Of a stretch of 64,000 bases of DNA, positions 41,446 through 49,212 are shown piece by piece. The position numbers were made by a program, and so were the translations under genes. This DNA comes from SLRI01 sp964402505 (GTDB lineage: Bacteria > Pseudomonadota > Alphaproteobacteria > Geminicoccales > Geminicoccaceae): assembly GCA_964402505.1 (NCBI GenBank), contig CAYOCP010000002.1:62001-126000 (forward strand), read 5' to 3'. The notes under the pieces are model-generated. The model searched no databases and was not told the origin of the DNA. It was given only the letters and a program-made list of their open reading frames with translations. Within the stretch, counting starts at the first letter, position 1. Every line of letters begins with the position of its first letter.

Positions 41446-41533
41446 GCTTGTGGGCTCCCTGATCCCTGACCTGAGTGCGCTGGCTCGATGCATCCCCCTC
41501 CGATGTACCGACCTCTCGGGAGGGTGCGCGAAC

Positions 41534-41583
41534 AGTATGGGTGCTCGCGGCACTTTGTCAAAACCGTTGCGCTGGCGAATACG
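41534..41583. promoter_or_regulatory. Overlapping divergent promoters for sugar importer and reductase/dehydratase genes
   Basis: Leftward: TTGACA (41561-41556) and CATACT (41539-41534), spacing 16. Rightward: TTGTCA (41555-41560) and AATACG (41578-41583), spacing 17. The two -35 boxes occupy the same bases, so one polymerase excludes the other unless an activator or repressor sets the balance. The leftward match is strong, the rightward -10 weak. They lie 89 bases before the binding-protein ATG and 66 before the reductase ATG. Confidence 0.45.
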
Positions 41584-41648
41584 CTTTCTCTTGTGCAGGA
41601 TCGACGAGTTCTGGCAGGACTGCGGCCGGTCATCCGGGGGGGAGCAGC

Positions 41649-42683
41649 ATGGACCCGTTCGAGAAGCGCCGGCTGGGCAGGTCGGGGGTCGAGCTGCCGG
41701 CCTTCGGCTTCGGCGGGGCGCCTCTGGGCGAGCTCTTCACGCGGGTCGGTGACGCCGAGGCCGAGGCGACGCTCGAGGCCGCATGGCAGGCCGGCATTCG
41801 CTATTACGACACGGCACCCTGGTACGGAAGGGGGCAGAGCGAGCACCGCCTGGGCCGCTTTCTCTACCGCCGGCCGCGCGGCGACTTCGTGCTCTCGACC
41901 AAGGTCGGCCGCATCCTGAAGGCACCTCTCGATCCCGAGCGCTTCGAGACGGGCTTTTGGACCGGTGGGCTGCATTTCGACCATGTCTTCGACTACAGCT
42001 ATGACGGCATCATGCGCGCCTACGAGGACAGCCTGCAGCGCCTCGGCATGAACCGCATCGACCTTGCGGTCATTCATGACCTCGACCTCCGCCACCACGG
42101 GGCGGATGCCAAGGTCGGAGCCTATCTGGCGCAGCTCGCGACCAGCGGCTGGCGGGCGCTCGACGAGCTCCGCGCGGCCGGCGTGATCCGGGGGTTGGGT
42201 GCCGGCATCAACGAGGAGGGGATGATTCCCCGCTTCCTCGACCTCGTCGATCTCGACTTCTTCCTTCTCGCCCTTCGCTACACGCTCCTCGACCACGACA
42301 CGCTCGATCGGGAGCTGCCGTATTGCGAGCGCCGCGATGTCGGCATCATCATCGGTGCCGTCTTCAGCTCCGGCATCGCCGCCACGGGTGCCATCGCCGG
42401 TGCCAAGTACGACTATGCCGATGCCACGCCCGAGATCCTGGAGAAGGTGCGCCGCATCGAGGCGGTCTGCGCGCGGCACGGCGTGAAGCTGCCGGCGGCG
42501 GCGCTGCAGTTTCCCTTCGGCCATCCGTCCGTCGCCTCGGTCATCCCGGGCGGCTTCGCCCCGGCCCATGTCGCGGCCAATCTCGAGCATATGCGGGCGA
42601 CGATTCCGCCCGATTTCTGGGCCGAGCTGCGCCACGAGAACCTGATCCGCGCCGACGCGCCGGTGCCGGGAGAAAAGCCGTGA
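41649..42683 (+). CDS. Aldo/keto reductase (aldose/pyridoxal dehydrogenase-like)
   Basis: A 344-residue (beta/alpha)8 oxidoreductase: LGRSGVELPAFGFGGAPLGEL at the N-terminus, the catalytic Asp and Tyr in YYDTAPWYGRGQSEHRLG, and Lys in STKVGR. This subgroup includes L-fucose dehydrogenase, D-threo-aldose 1-dehydrogenase and pyridoxal 4-dehydrogenase, which oxidise an aldehyde or aldose to a lactone with NAD(P). With an adjacent enolase-superfamily dehydratase and a sugar importer, oxidation of an imported aldose to its lactone is the simplest reading. ATG 41649 is preceded by GGGGAG. Stop overlaps the next start (GTGA). Confidence 0.88.
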   Translation: MDPFEKRRLGRSGVELPAFGFGGAPLGELFTRVGDAEAEATLEAAWQAGIRYYDTAPWYGRGQSEHRLGRFLYRRPRGDFVLSTKVGRILKAPLDPERFETGFWTGGLHFDHVFDYSYDGIMRAYEDSLQRLGMNRIDLAVIHDLDLRHHGADAKVGAYLAQLATSGWRALDELRAAGVIRGLGAGINEEGMIPRFLDLVDLDFFLLALRYTLLDHDTLDRELPYCERRDVGIIIGAVFSSGIAATGAIAGAKYDYADATPEILEKVRRIEAVCARHGVKLPAAALQFPFGHPSVASVIPGGFAPAHVAANLEHMRATIPPDFWAELRHENLIRADAPVPGEKP

Positions 42684-43864
42684 CCACCATCGCCCGCGTC
42701 GAGATCCACGTCTTCGCCTACGAGGTCGCGGACCTCGCCCTGCCGCCGCACGGTGCGGCCGGGGTCGGCAATCTCGTCTGGCAGAAGGGCGGGCGGATGC
42801 CGATGAGCCGCTATGCCGTTCGCATCGAGACGAAGGACGGTGCCAGAGGCGAGTACGTCACGCACTGGGTCGGTACGCCGGCGGCGCTCGGGCAGACGCT
42901 GATGCTGGCGCCGCATTTGATCGGCCGCGATCCCGACTGCCGGATCGAGATCTGGGAGGATCTGAAGCGCGAGATCAGGGCCTACGACCACATGGGCCAC
43001 GGGCCCATCGACATCGCGCTCTGGGATCTCCTGGGCAAGCGCCTCGGCATGTCCGTGTCGCGGATCCTGGGGGGCTACCGCAAGCGACTGCCCACCTATG
43101 CCAGCACCTATCACGGCCAGGACGTGGAAGGTGGGCTCGATACGGTCGAGGCCTTCGCCGACTACGCCAGGGCCTGCAGGGAGCACGGCTTCGCCGGCTT
43201 CAAGATCCATGGCTGGAACGGTGGCGACGTGGCGCGCGAGGTCCAGAACGTGCTGGGCGTGCGGGCGGCCGTGGGCGACGGCTATCCCTTGATGCTCGAC
43301 CCCGCCTGCCAGCTCCGCACCTGGATGGATGCGCTGCGGGTCGGCCGCGCCTGCGACGAGGCCGGCTTCTTCTGGTACGAGGACCCCTATCGTGACGCCG
43401 GTGTTTCCGCCGAGGGTCACAAGCGTCTTCGGGAGAAGCTCAGGACACCGCTTCTGATCGCCGAGCACGTGCGCACCCTCGAGCAGAAGGCGGCTTTCCT
43501 CCTCGCCGGCGGCTGCGACATGATCCACGCCGATCCCGAATACGATATGGGCATCACCGGGGCGTTGAAGATCGCGCATTTTTGCGAGGCGCTCGGCCTC
43601 GATCTCCAGTTCCACGCCTGCGGCCCGGCGCACCGCGCGGTCATCAGCGCCACCCGCAACACCCATTTCTACGAGATGGCGCTTCTGGGTCCCGGCATGG
43701 CCAATGCGGTGCCGCCGGTCTACACCTGCGGCTACAGCGACCAGCCGGACGCCGTGGGAGAGGACGGCTGCGTGCCGGTGCCGGACGGCCCTGGTCTCGG
43801 CGTCGCCTATGACTGGGACTACATCGAGCGGAACCGCACCCAGCACCACGTCTTCGGGTCCTAG
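42680..43864 (+). CDS. Enolase-superfamily sugar-acid dehydratase (mandelate racemase group)
   Basis: A 394-residue enzyme starting at GTG 42680 (ribosome site GGGAGAAAA). Metal ligands are Asp207 (MLDPAC), Glu234 (YEDPY) and Glu262 (IAEHV). Candidate acid/base residues are Lys175 and His177 (FKIHG, a K-x-H rather than K-x-K motif), His312 (FHACGP) with a partner Asp near 285, and Glu332 (FYEM). The capping-domain tail has VPVPDGPGLGVAYD. The family dehydrates sugar acids to 2-keto-3-deoxy acids. In the pathway it would act after the aldose dehydrogenase upstream. Its TAG and that of the convergent RES gene lie on the same CTAG. Confidence 0.88.
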   Translation: MTTIARVEIHVFAYEVADLALPPHGAAGVGNLVWQKGGRMPMSRYAVRIETKDGARGEYVTHWVGTPAALGQTLMLAPHLIGRDPDCRIEIWEDLKREIRAYDHMGHGPIDIALWDLLGKRLGMSVSRILGGYRKRLPTYASTYHGQDVEGGLDTVEAFADYARACREHGFAGFKIHGWNGGDVAREVQNVLGVRAAVGDGYPLMLDPACQLRTWMDALRVGRACDEAGFFWYEDPYRDAGVSAEGHKRLREKLRTPLLIAEHVRTLEQKAAFLLAGGCDMIHADPEYDMGITGALKIAHFCEALGLDLQFHACGPAHRAVISATRNTHFYEMALLGPGMANAVPPVYTCGYSDQPDAVGEDGCVPVPDGPGLGVAYDWDYIERNRTQHHVFGS

Positions 43865-44580
43865 AGAGTCTCCCAGGCATTGGTCGCGTAGTCGAACCAG
43901 GCGCTGACCCGTTTGCCGTCGTAGTGGTAGCGGATGTGGCGCTGCTGGACCGGCGGCTCCACGGCCTTGGGGCGAAAGGCGCCGAGGCAGCGGCCGCCGG
44001 CGTGGCGGACGCTCGGGTAGACGACGCCGTTGCTGCCGGCCTCGCGCAGGCGCCGGCCGAGCGCCTGGCTCGCCGTGTAGTCGTCGGGCTGGAGGACGGC
44101 GCTGCGGTCGGGCTCGGCGAGGCTTTCGATGTCGTGGAAGCGCTCGTCGATTCGCCCGACCACGACGCGCATGTCGATGTCGCGGATGCCGTCGCCGCTG
44201 TCCCGCGCGAAGAGCTCGAAATGGTAAATGGTCTCGGCGCGTGCGGTCGGGAAATCATCGGCCGCGTAGTAGACGCCGTAGCTGCCGTCGCTGAAGCGCG
44301 AGCCCTTGGGGTTCAGATGCGTGAAGGACGCCATGACGTAGCTGGCGCCGGGACCGGCGACGCGCTCCTTGGGGGGCACGAGGGCGATCTCGCCAAGCTC
44401 GTCGCGCAGGCGCGGGTTGGTCAGCATTTCGGCCGCGATCAGCGCCTCCCAGACGCCGGGATCCGTGTCGACCCGCTCGAAGAGGGCAATCGGCGGATAG
44501 CGCGAGGCGATGATGCGGGTGGCATGCGCCCAGCGGACGCGGACGAGCCCCGGCTCAGGACCAGGGGGCGCGGGCGGCAT
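43861..44580 (-). CDS. RES-domain toxin of a type II toxin-antitoxin pair
   Basis: About 239 residues with the RES domain: RYPPIALFERVDTD, GSRFSDGSYGVYYAADDFPTA then RAETIYHFE, and SNGVVYPSVRHAGGRCLGAF, containing the conserved Arg, Glu and Ser residues of the fold. Characterised RES toxins degrade or transfer ADP-ribose from NAD. The start is uncertain: ATG 44580 overlaps the antitoxin end by 26 bases, no good ribosome site is visible, and the conserved part begins about 13 residues in (VRVRWAHATRI). Its partner is the DUF2384 gene just upstream. Confidence 0.85.
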   Translation of the reverse strand: MPPAPPGPEPGLVRVRWAHATRIIASRYPPIALFERVDTDPGVWEALIAAEMLTNPRLRDELGEIALVPPKERVAGPGASYVMASFTHLNPKGSRFSDGSYGVYYAADDFPTARAETIYHFELFARDSGDGIRDIDMRVVVGRIDERFHDIESLAEPDRSAVLQPDDYTASQALGRRLREAGSNGVVYPSVRHAGGRCLGAFRPKAVEPPVQQRHIRYHYDGKRVSAWFDYATNAWETL

Positions 44581-44974
44581 CGAGATAGGCCCGCACCGCC
44601 GCGAGATCGGTGACGTCGCCGGCGCCCATGCGCTCCAGCGGCGTCTGCCCGCCGAAATGCCGGTTCGGCTGCCTGATCCACCGGTCGGCCTGGCGGCTGT
44701 CCGGGTAGAGGATCTGCAGCGCCTTGAAGATGCCAGCGACGTAGCCGATGCGGCGGATGGTGTCGGCCGGCAGTCGCCCCACCTTGCCGCCCTTCCAGGC
44801 GTAGAAGGTGCGCTCGGCCGGGTCGCCCAGGATGCGCCTGGCATCGGCGTTCTCGACGCGCCAGAGCCGCATCATGCCGAAGAAGCCGCGCAACAGATCC
44901 GCCTGCATCCGCGGATCGTGGCGCAGCTCGTCGACCTTGGGCGGCGCGGTGGCGGGAAGGGTGGCGAGCGCCAT
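44555..44974 (-). CDS. Xre/MbcA/ParS-type antitoxin with toxin-binding domain (DUF2384)
   Basis: 139 residues from ATG 44974 (AGGAG 6 bases upstream). The C-terminal half has ADRWIRQPNRHFGGQTPLERM then GAGDVTDLAAVRAYLDAARA, the hallmark of DUF2384, which caps the RES toxin. The N-terminal half (LLRGFFGMMRLWRVENADARRILG) is the helical, DNA-binding-like part. It should neutralise the RES toxin and repress its own promoter. The toxin gene overlaps its 3' end, the standard order for this TA type. Confidence 0.87.
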   Translation of the reverse strand: MALATLPATAPPKVDELRHDPRMQADLLRGFFGMMRLWRVENADARRILGDPAERTFYAWKGGKVGRLPADTIRRIGYVAGIFKALQILYPDSRQADRWIRQPNRHFGGQTPLERMGAGDVTDLAAVRAYLDAARAPWS

Positions 44975-44996
44975 GGCGATCTCCTGCAACGACCTT

Positions 44997-45025
44997 CATA
45001 TGAGGTGCTATGTGGCGCAAATCAA
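44997..45025 (-). promoter_or_regulatory. Candidate promoter of the RES/Xre toxin-antitoxin operon
   Basis: Reading leftward, TTGATT (45025-45020) and CATATG (45002-44997) are 17 bases apart, 23 bases before the antitoxin ATG. The region just upstream is AT-richer than its surroundings and has ATATCT twice, 14 bases apart, a possible antitoxin-binding direct repeat. Assignment is by pattern only. Confidence 0.4.
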
Positions 45026-45060
45026 GATATTCGTGCAGATATGCATTCACCCTGCCCAGA

Positions 45061-46248
45061 TCAGCCCGGCACCCCTTCCATCAGCCCGTGCATGAGGGCG
45101 CGGCGGGCGGGGGGGAGGCTGTCGAGGAGGCCGAGGGCCAGGGAGCTGGCGAGGCGGAAGGGGGGGAGGCTTCGCATGACGAGATGGTTGAGGGTGTCGA
45201 TGCCCCAAAAGCGCGTCTTGATGTCCCGCGCGCGGGCCCGGGCATAGGCCTCGAGAAGGGCGGGGTCCCCCGGATCGCCCTGGTGGGCGGCAAGCAGGCC
45301 GGCGAGGGTGGCGACGTCGCGCAGCGAGAGGTTGAGGCCCTGGGCGCCCAGGGGGCTCATGACATGGGCGGCCTCGCCGATCAGCGCGCGGCGCGGGGCG
45401 GTCAGGCGACGGGCGAGGCAGGCGCGGATGGGGAAGGCGTGGCGCTTCGAGACCTCGCCGATGGCGCCGAGCCAGGGCTCGGCCAGAGGTGCCATGGTGG
45501 CCCTGAAGGCCTCGTCATCGAGATGGAGCCTCGCCTCGCTGATGTCGGTGCGATCGACCCAGACGAGGCTCGAGTTGCGGCCGGGCAGCGGGACCATGGT
45601 GAAGGGGCCGCCCTTGCGGTGCAGCTCGGTCGAGACGTTACGGTGCGGCCGGCCGTGGGCGAAGCGGCAGACGATGGCGGACTGCCTGTGGTCGCGCTCG
45701 GTCGTGTTGATGCCGGCCGTCCCGCGCACCACCGAATGGCGGCCGTCGGCACCGATCACGAGGCGGGCGGCGAGCCTGGTGTCGCCGGCCGCCAGCAGCA
45801 GGCGGCCCGTGTCCTCGACCACGCCTTCCAGCGCCGCCGGCGCGTGCACGGTGATGTTGCCGGTGCGCTGGACGGCGCGGGCGAGTCGAGTGGCTAGCGT
45901 GGCGTTGGGGACGTTCCAGCCGAAGGCCTCCATGCCGAGCTCGGCCGCATCGAAGGTGAGGGCGGTGCCTTCGGTACCGAACCGGCCGCCGCCGACGATC
46001 CGCAGGCGGTAGAGCGGCTCGGCGCCGAGACCCACGGGATCGAAGACGCCCTGCCGGCTCAAGAGGTCGATCGCCGGCTGGAGGAGTGCAGCGGTCCGGC
46101 CATCGGCCGCCTCGCCCTCGCGGGTCGGCAGGGGGCCGGCGGCGAGGAGAGCCAGCCGGGCACCATGACGCGCCAGCGCCAGCGCCATGGCGAGACCGGT
46201 GATTCCGGCCCCCACGACGGCGATATCGACCTCGGCTTCGACCTTCAT
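45061..46248 (-). CDS. FAD-dependent UbiH-family monooxygenase
   Basis: A 395-residue flavoprotein hydroxylase. N-terminal dinucleotide-binding motif VVGAGITGLAMALALARHGA (about residues 10-29), the middle motif RLVIGADGRHSVVRG (DG) and the FAD-phosphate motif ALIGEAAHVMSPLGAQGLNL near residue 275. This is the ubiquinone-biosynthesis hydroxylase group (UbiH/UbiF/VisC), which adds hydroxyls to the quinone ring; it could equally be a paralog for another aromatic. ATG 46248 has GGAG about 7 bases upstream. It is divergent from the potBCA genes. Confidence 0.85.
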   Translation of the reverse strand: MKVEAEVDIAVVGAGITGLAMALALARHGARLALLAAGPLPTREGEAADGRTAALLQPAIDLLSRQGVFDPVGLGAEPLYRLRIVGGGRFGTEGTALTFDAAELGMEAFGWNVPNATLATRLARAVQRTGNITVHAPAALEGVVEDTGRLLLAAGDTRLAARLVIGADGRHSVVRGTAGINTTERDHRQSAIVCRFAHGRPHRNVSTELHRKGGPFTMVPLPGRNSSLVWVDRTDISEARLHLDDEAFRATMAPLAEPWLGAIGEVSKRHAFPIRACLARRLTAPRRALIGEAAHVMSPLGAQGLNLSLRDVATLAGLLAAHQGDPGDPALLEAYARARARDIKTRFWGIDTLNHLVMRSLPPFRLASSLALGLLDSLPPARRALMHGLMEGVPG

Positions 46249-46302
46249 CCGCTCCACTCCCGATCGTCCACCGGACGCCCTCCGATCAGAGAGCAAGCGG
46301 CG

Positions 46303-46332
46303 TTGACAAGCAAGCGGACGGTGCCGCAACTA
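46303..46332 (+). promoter_or_regulatory. Candidate promoter before potBCA
   Basis: A perfect -35 TTGACA at 46303-46308 is followed after 18 bases by a weak -10 CAACTA (46327-46332), 32 bases before the potB start. The -35 is flanked by two copies of AGCAAGCGG, which might bind a regulator. The weak -10 keeps confidence low. Confidence 0.3.
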
Positions 46333-46363
46333 GCGGCCGGATCGGGCGGCTTGGGGAAGGCCA

Positions 46364-47281
46364 TTGGAGAGCTGGCGCGCGCAGCCTGCCGTATTCTGGG
46401 CCTTCGTCCTGCCGGGCGCCTTCTGGCTCGTGCTCTTCTTCATCGTGCCCCTGGCGCTCATCTGGCTCCTCGCCTTCGGTGAGCGGGCGGGGCCGGTCGA
46501 GATCGAGCTCACCTGGACGCTCGCCAACTACCGAAGCGTCTTCGATCCGGTCTATATCGGCCTTTTCGGTCGCTCGCTCTGGGTCGCCACGGCGGCGACG
46601 GCGCTGGTCCTCGTCATCGGCCTGCCGGTGGCGCTCGCCATCAGCTTCGCGCCGGCCCGCCTCAAGCCCTTGATACTCCTGCTCGTCGTCCTGCCGTTCT
46701 GGACCAACATCCTGATCCGCACCTATGCGATGATCGCGGTGCTGCGGACCAGAGGCTTCGTCAATTTCGGGCTGGAGCATGTCTGGCAGATCGGGGCGAC
46801 CGTGCTGGCGCCCTTCGGGCTGGACGAGGCCCTCATGGGTCCGCGCTTCGTGCCGCTCGAGCTTCTCTACAACAACACGGCCGTCATCTTCGGCGTCGTC
46901 TACGTCTATCTGCCCTTCATGGTCCTGCCGCTCTTCGCGACCCTGGACCGGCTGGACCGCTCGCTGCTCGAGGTCAGCCTCGATCTCGGGGCCGGGCAGA
47001 TCCGCACGTTCTTTTCGATCATCGTGCCGCTCGCCCGGCCGGGCATCGTCTCGGGCATCATCCTCGTCTTCATTCCCGCCCTCGGCACCTTCCTGATCTC
47101 GGATCTTCTGGGCGGCACCGACAGCCTTCTCATCGGCAACGTGATCGAACGGCAGTTCAAGGCGGCGAACAACTGGCCCTTGGGCGCCGCCATGAGCTTC
47201 GTCCTGCTCTACGTCACCTTCGCCGTCCTCGCCTTTCGCGCGTGGCTCGCCGGGCGGGAGGCCCTGCATGGCGAGGCGTGA
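46364..47281 (+). CDS. potB: Spermidine/putrescine-type ABC transporter permease PotB
   Basis: A 305-residue permease with six helices: PGAFWLVLFFIVPLALIWLL as first helix, LPFWTNILIRTYAMIAVLRT and VYVYLPFMVLPLFATLDRLD, then LLEVSLDLGAGQIRTFFSI, the EAA loop of the PotB family. The start is a TTG at 46364 with GGGGAAGG a few bases upstream; no ATG is available. It overlaps potC by 14 bases. The family imports polyamines, but related systems take up other small cations or amino-acid derivatives. Confidence 0.88.
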   Translation: MESWRAQPAVFWAFVLPGAFWLVLFFIVPLALIWLLAFGERAGPVEIELTWTLANYRSVFDPVYIGLFGRSLWVATAATALVLVIGLPVALAISFAPARLKPLILLLVVLPFWTNILIRTYAMIAVLRTRGFVNFGLEHVWQIGATVLAPFGLDEALMGPRFVPLELLYNNTAVIFGVVYVYLPFMVLPLFATLDRLDRSLLEVSLDLGAGQIRTFFSIIVPLARPGIVSGIILVFIPALGTFLISDLLGGTDSLLIGNVIERQFKAANNWPLGAAMSFVLLYVTFAVLAFRAWLAGREALHGEA

Positions 47282-48107
47282 GCCGATCGGGCCTCTGGAC
47301 TACACGCGCCGGCTCTGGCTCCGGCTCTGGCTTCTCGCTGTCTTCGTCTTCCTCTACGCGCCCATCGTCATCCTCGTCGTCTTCAGCTTCAACGACAGCA
47401 AGCGCAACATCGTCTGGCAGGGCTTCACCACCGCCTATTACGCCAAGGCTGCGGCCAACGCGTCGCTGATCGAGGCCTTCACCAACAGCCTGATCATCGC
47501 CTTCGTCTCGACCGCCGTCAGCACGGTCATCGGCGCATTGATGGCGCTGGCCCTCTGGCGCTTCCGCTTTCCGGGCAAGGCCGGCCTCGACGGGGCGATA
47601 GCGCTGCCGATCGTCATCCCGGAGATCTGCATGGGCGTGGCGCTGCTCGCCTTCTTCAACCGGGTCGGGCTTTCGGCCGCCGCCGAATGGCCCCTGAGCC
47701 TCCTGCCCATCGTCATCGGCCACGTCGCCTTCAGCTTTCCTTTCGTCTCGGTGGTCGTCCGCGCGCGCATGGCCGGTTTCGACCGCTCGCTCGAGGAGGC
47801 GTCGAAGGACCTGGGTGCGTCGGAGTGGCAGACCTTCCGGCACGTCACCGTGCCCTTCATGAAGCCCGGCCTCGTCGCCGGGGCCCTTCTCGCCATGACG
47901 CTCTCGCTCGACGATTTTGTCATCACTTTCTTCACGAGCGGGCCGGGCACGCTGACCTTTCCGGTGCAGGTCTATTCCATGGTGCGTTTCGGGGCGACGC
48001 CCGAGGTCAATGCCGCCTCGACCGTGCTGATCCTCGTGACGGTGATCCTGACGGTCATCGCCCTTCGCCTGCTGAGGCCCGATCGGGAGGCGGCGAAGCT
48101 CGCATGA
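47268..48107 (+). CDS. potC: Spermidine/putrescine-type ABC transporter permease PotC
   Basis: A 279-residue permease partner of PotB: LYAPIVILVVFSFNDSKRN in the first helix region is the PotC signature, followed by AFTNSLIIAFVSTAVSTVIG and the EAA loop LEEASKDLGASEWQTFRHVT. SLDDFVITFF and GPGTLTFPVQVYSMVRFG near the end are also typical. Starts within the potB 3' end and its own stop overlaps the potA start (ATGA at 48104-48107). Confidence 0.92.
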   Translation: MARREPIGPLDYTRRLWLRLWLLAVFVFLYAPIVILVVFSFNDSKRNIVWQGFTTAYYAKAAANASLIEAFTNSLIIAFVSTAVSTVIGALMALALWRFRFPGKAGLDGAIALPIVIPEICMGVALLAFFNRVGLSAAAEWPLSLLPIVIGHVAFSFPFVSVVVRARMAGFDRSLEEASKDLGASEWQTFRHVTVPFMKPGLVAGALLAMTLSLDDFVITFFTSGPGTLTFPVQVYSMVRFGATPEVNAASTVLILVTVILTVIALRLLRPDREAAKLA

Positions 48108-49195
48108 CGAGGACGCCCATCGTCACCTTCGAGAACGTGACCAAGTCGTTCGGGTCGACCCTGGCCGTCGACGATGTCAGCCTCGCCATTCCGCGAAACG
48201 CCTTTTTCGCGCTGCTCGGTCCCTCGGGCTGCGGCAAGACCACGTTGTTGCGCATGCTCGCGGGGTTCGTCCATCCGACCTCGGGGCGGGTTCTGATCGA
48301 CGGCGAGGACATGGCGGAGGTGCCGCCCAATCGGCGCGCCGTCAACATGGTCTTCCAGTCCTATGCGGTCTTCCCGCATATGAGCGTGGCGGGGAACGTC
48401 GCCTACGGGCTGAAGGTCACGGGCGTGAAGCGGGCCGAGATCGAGGCGCGGGTCGCGGAGGCGATCGCCATGGTGCGCCTCGACGGGATGGCGGCGCGCA
48501 TGCCGGACCAGCTCTCGGGCGGGCAGCGGCAGCGCGTGGCGCTGGCGCGCGCCCTGGTCAAGCGGCCGAAGCTCTTGCTGCTCGACGAGCCGCTCTCGGC
48601 CCTCGACCGGAAGCTTCGAGAGGAGATGCAGCTCGAGCTCGTGCGGCTGCAGACCGAGGTCGGCATCACCTTCGTGATCGTCACCCATGACCAGGAGGAA
48701 GCGCTCGGCATGGCGACGGAGATCGCGGTCATGAAGGAGGGCCGCATCCTGCAGATCGCCCCGCCGCGCCGGCTCTACGAGCATCCGACGCACCGCTTCG
48801 TCGCCGAGTTCATCGGGGCCTCGAACAGCTTCGCGTGCGAGGTGCTGGGGATCGAGGGAAGGATCGCGCGGGTGAGGAGCCCGCTTCTCGGCGAGCTCTC
48901 GGTCGAACGGGCCTCGGCGGACGTCAGGGCCGGCACCCTGGTCATCCGGCCCGAGAAGATGCGCATGGATTTCTCCTCGCCCGATCCCGCCCCGGGCGAG
49001 GTGCTGGTGCGGGCGGTCATCGACCAGATCGCCTATTACGGCGACCTCTCGATCGTCTATTTGACCGCGGCGGATGGCAGACGGCTGCAATGCAGCCGCT
49101 ACAACACCAACCGTGTCGACAAAGGCGATCCGCCGCCCGGCACGCCCTGCACGATCGGCATCCACCCCGAGGACCTGCTGCTGGTCGGCGACTGA
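48104..49195 (+). CDS. potA: Spermidine/putrescine-type ABC transporter ATPase PotA
   Basis: A 363-residue ATPase with Walker A GPSGCGKTT (about 39-47), Q-loop FQSYAVFPHMSV, signature LSGGQRQRVALARAL, Walker B LLLLDEPLSALDR and switch VTHDQEEA. The TOBE domain after residue 240 carries IRPEKMRM, as in PotA. It powers PotBC. The periplasmic binding protein PotD, normally in the same operon, is not found on either side, so it must be encoded elsewhere or before a rearrangement. Confidence 0.93.
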   Translation: MTRTPIVTFENVTKSFGSTLAVDDVSLAIPRNAFFALLGPSGCGKTTLLRMLAGFVHPTSGRVLIDGEDMAEVPPNRRAVNMVFQSYAVFPHMSVAGNVAYGLKVTGVKRAEIEARVAEAIAMVRLDGMAARMPDQLSGGQRQRVALARALVKRPKLLLLDEPLSALDRKLREEMQLELVRLQTEVGITFVIVTHDQEEALGMATEIAVMKEGRILQIAPPRRLYEHPTHRFVAEFIGASNSFACEVLGIEGRIARVRSPLLGELSVERASADVRAGTLVIRPEKMRMDFSSPDPAPGEVLVRAVIDQIAYYGDLSIVYLTAADGRRLQCSRYNTNRVDKGDPPPGTPCTIGIHPEDLLLVGD

Positions 49196-49212
49196 CCTGC
49201 TTTTGGAGCATC

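Noticed and set aside
46364..49195. Confident assignment as a spermidine importer
   Set aside because: The subunits are PotABC-like but no PotD is present and the family also imports other compounds, so only the transporter type is stated.
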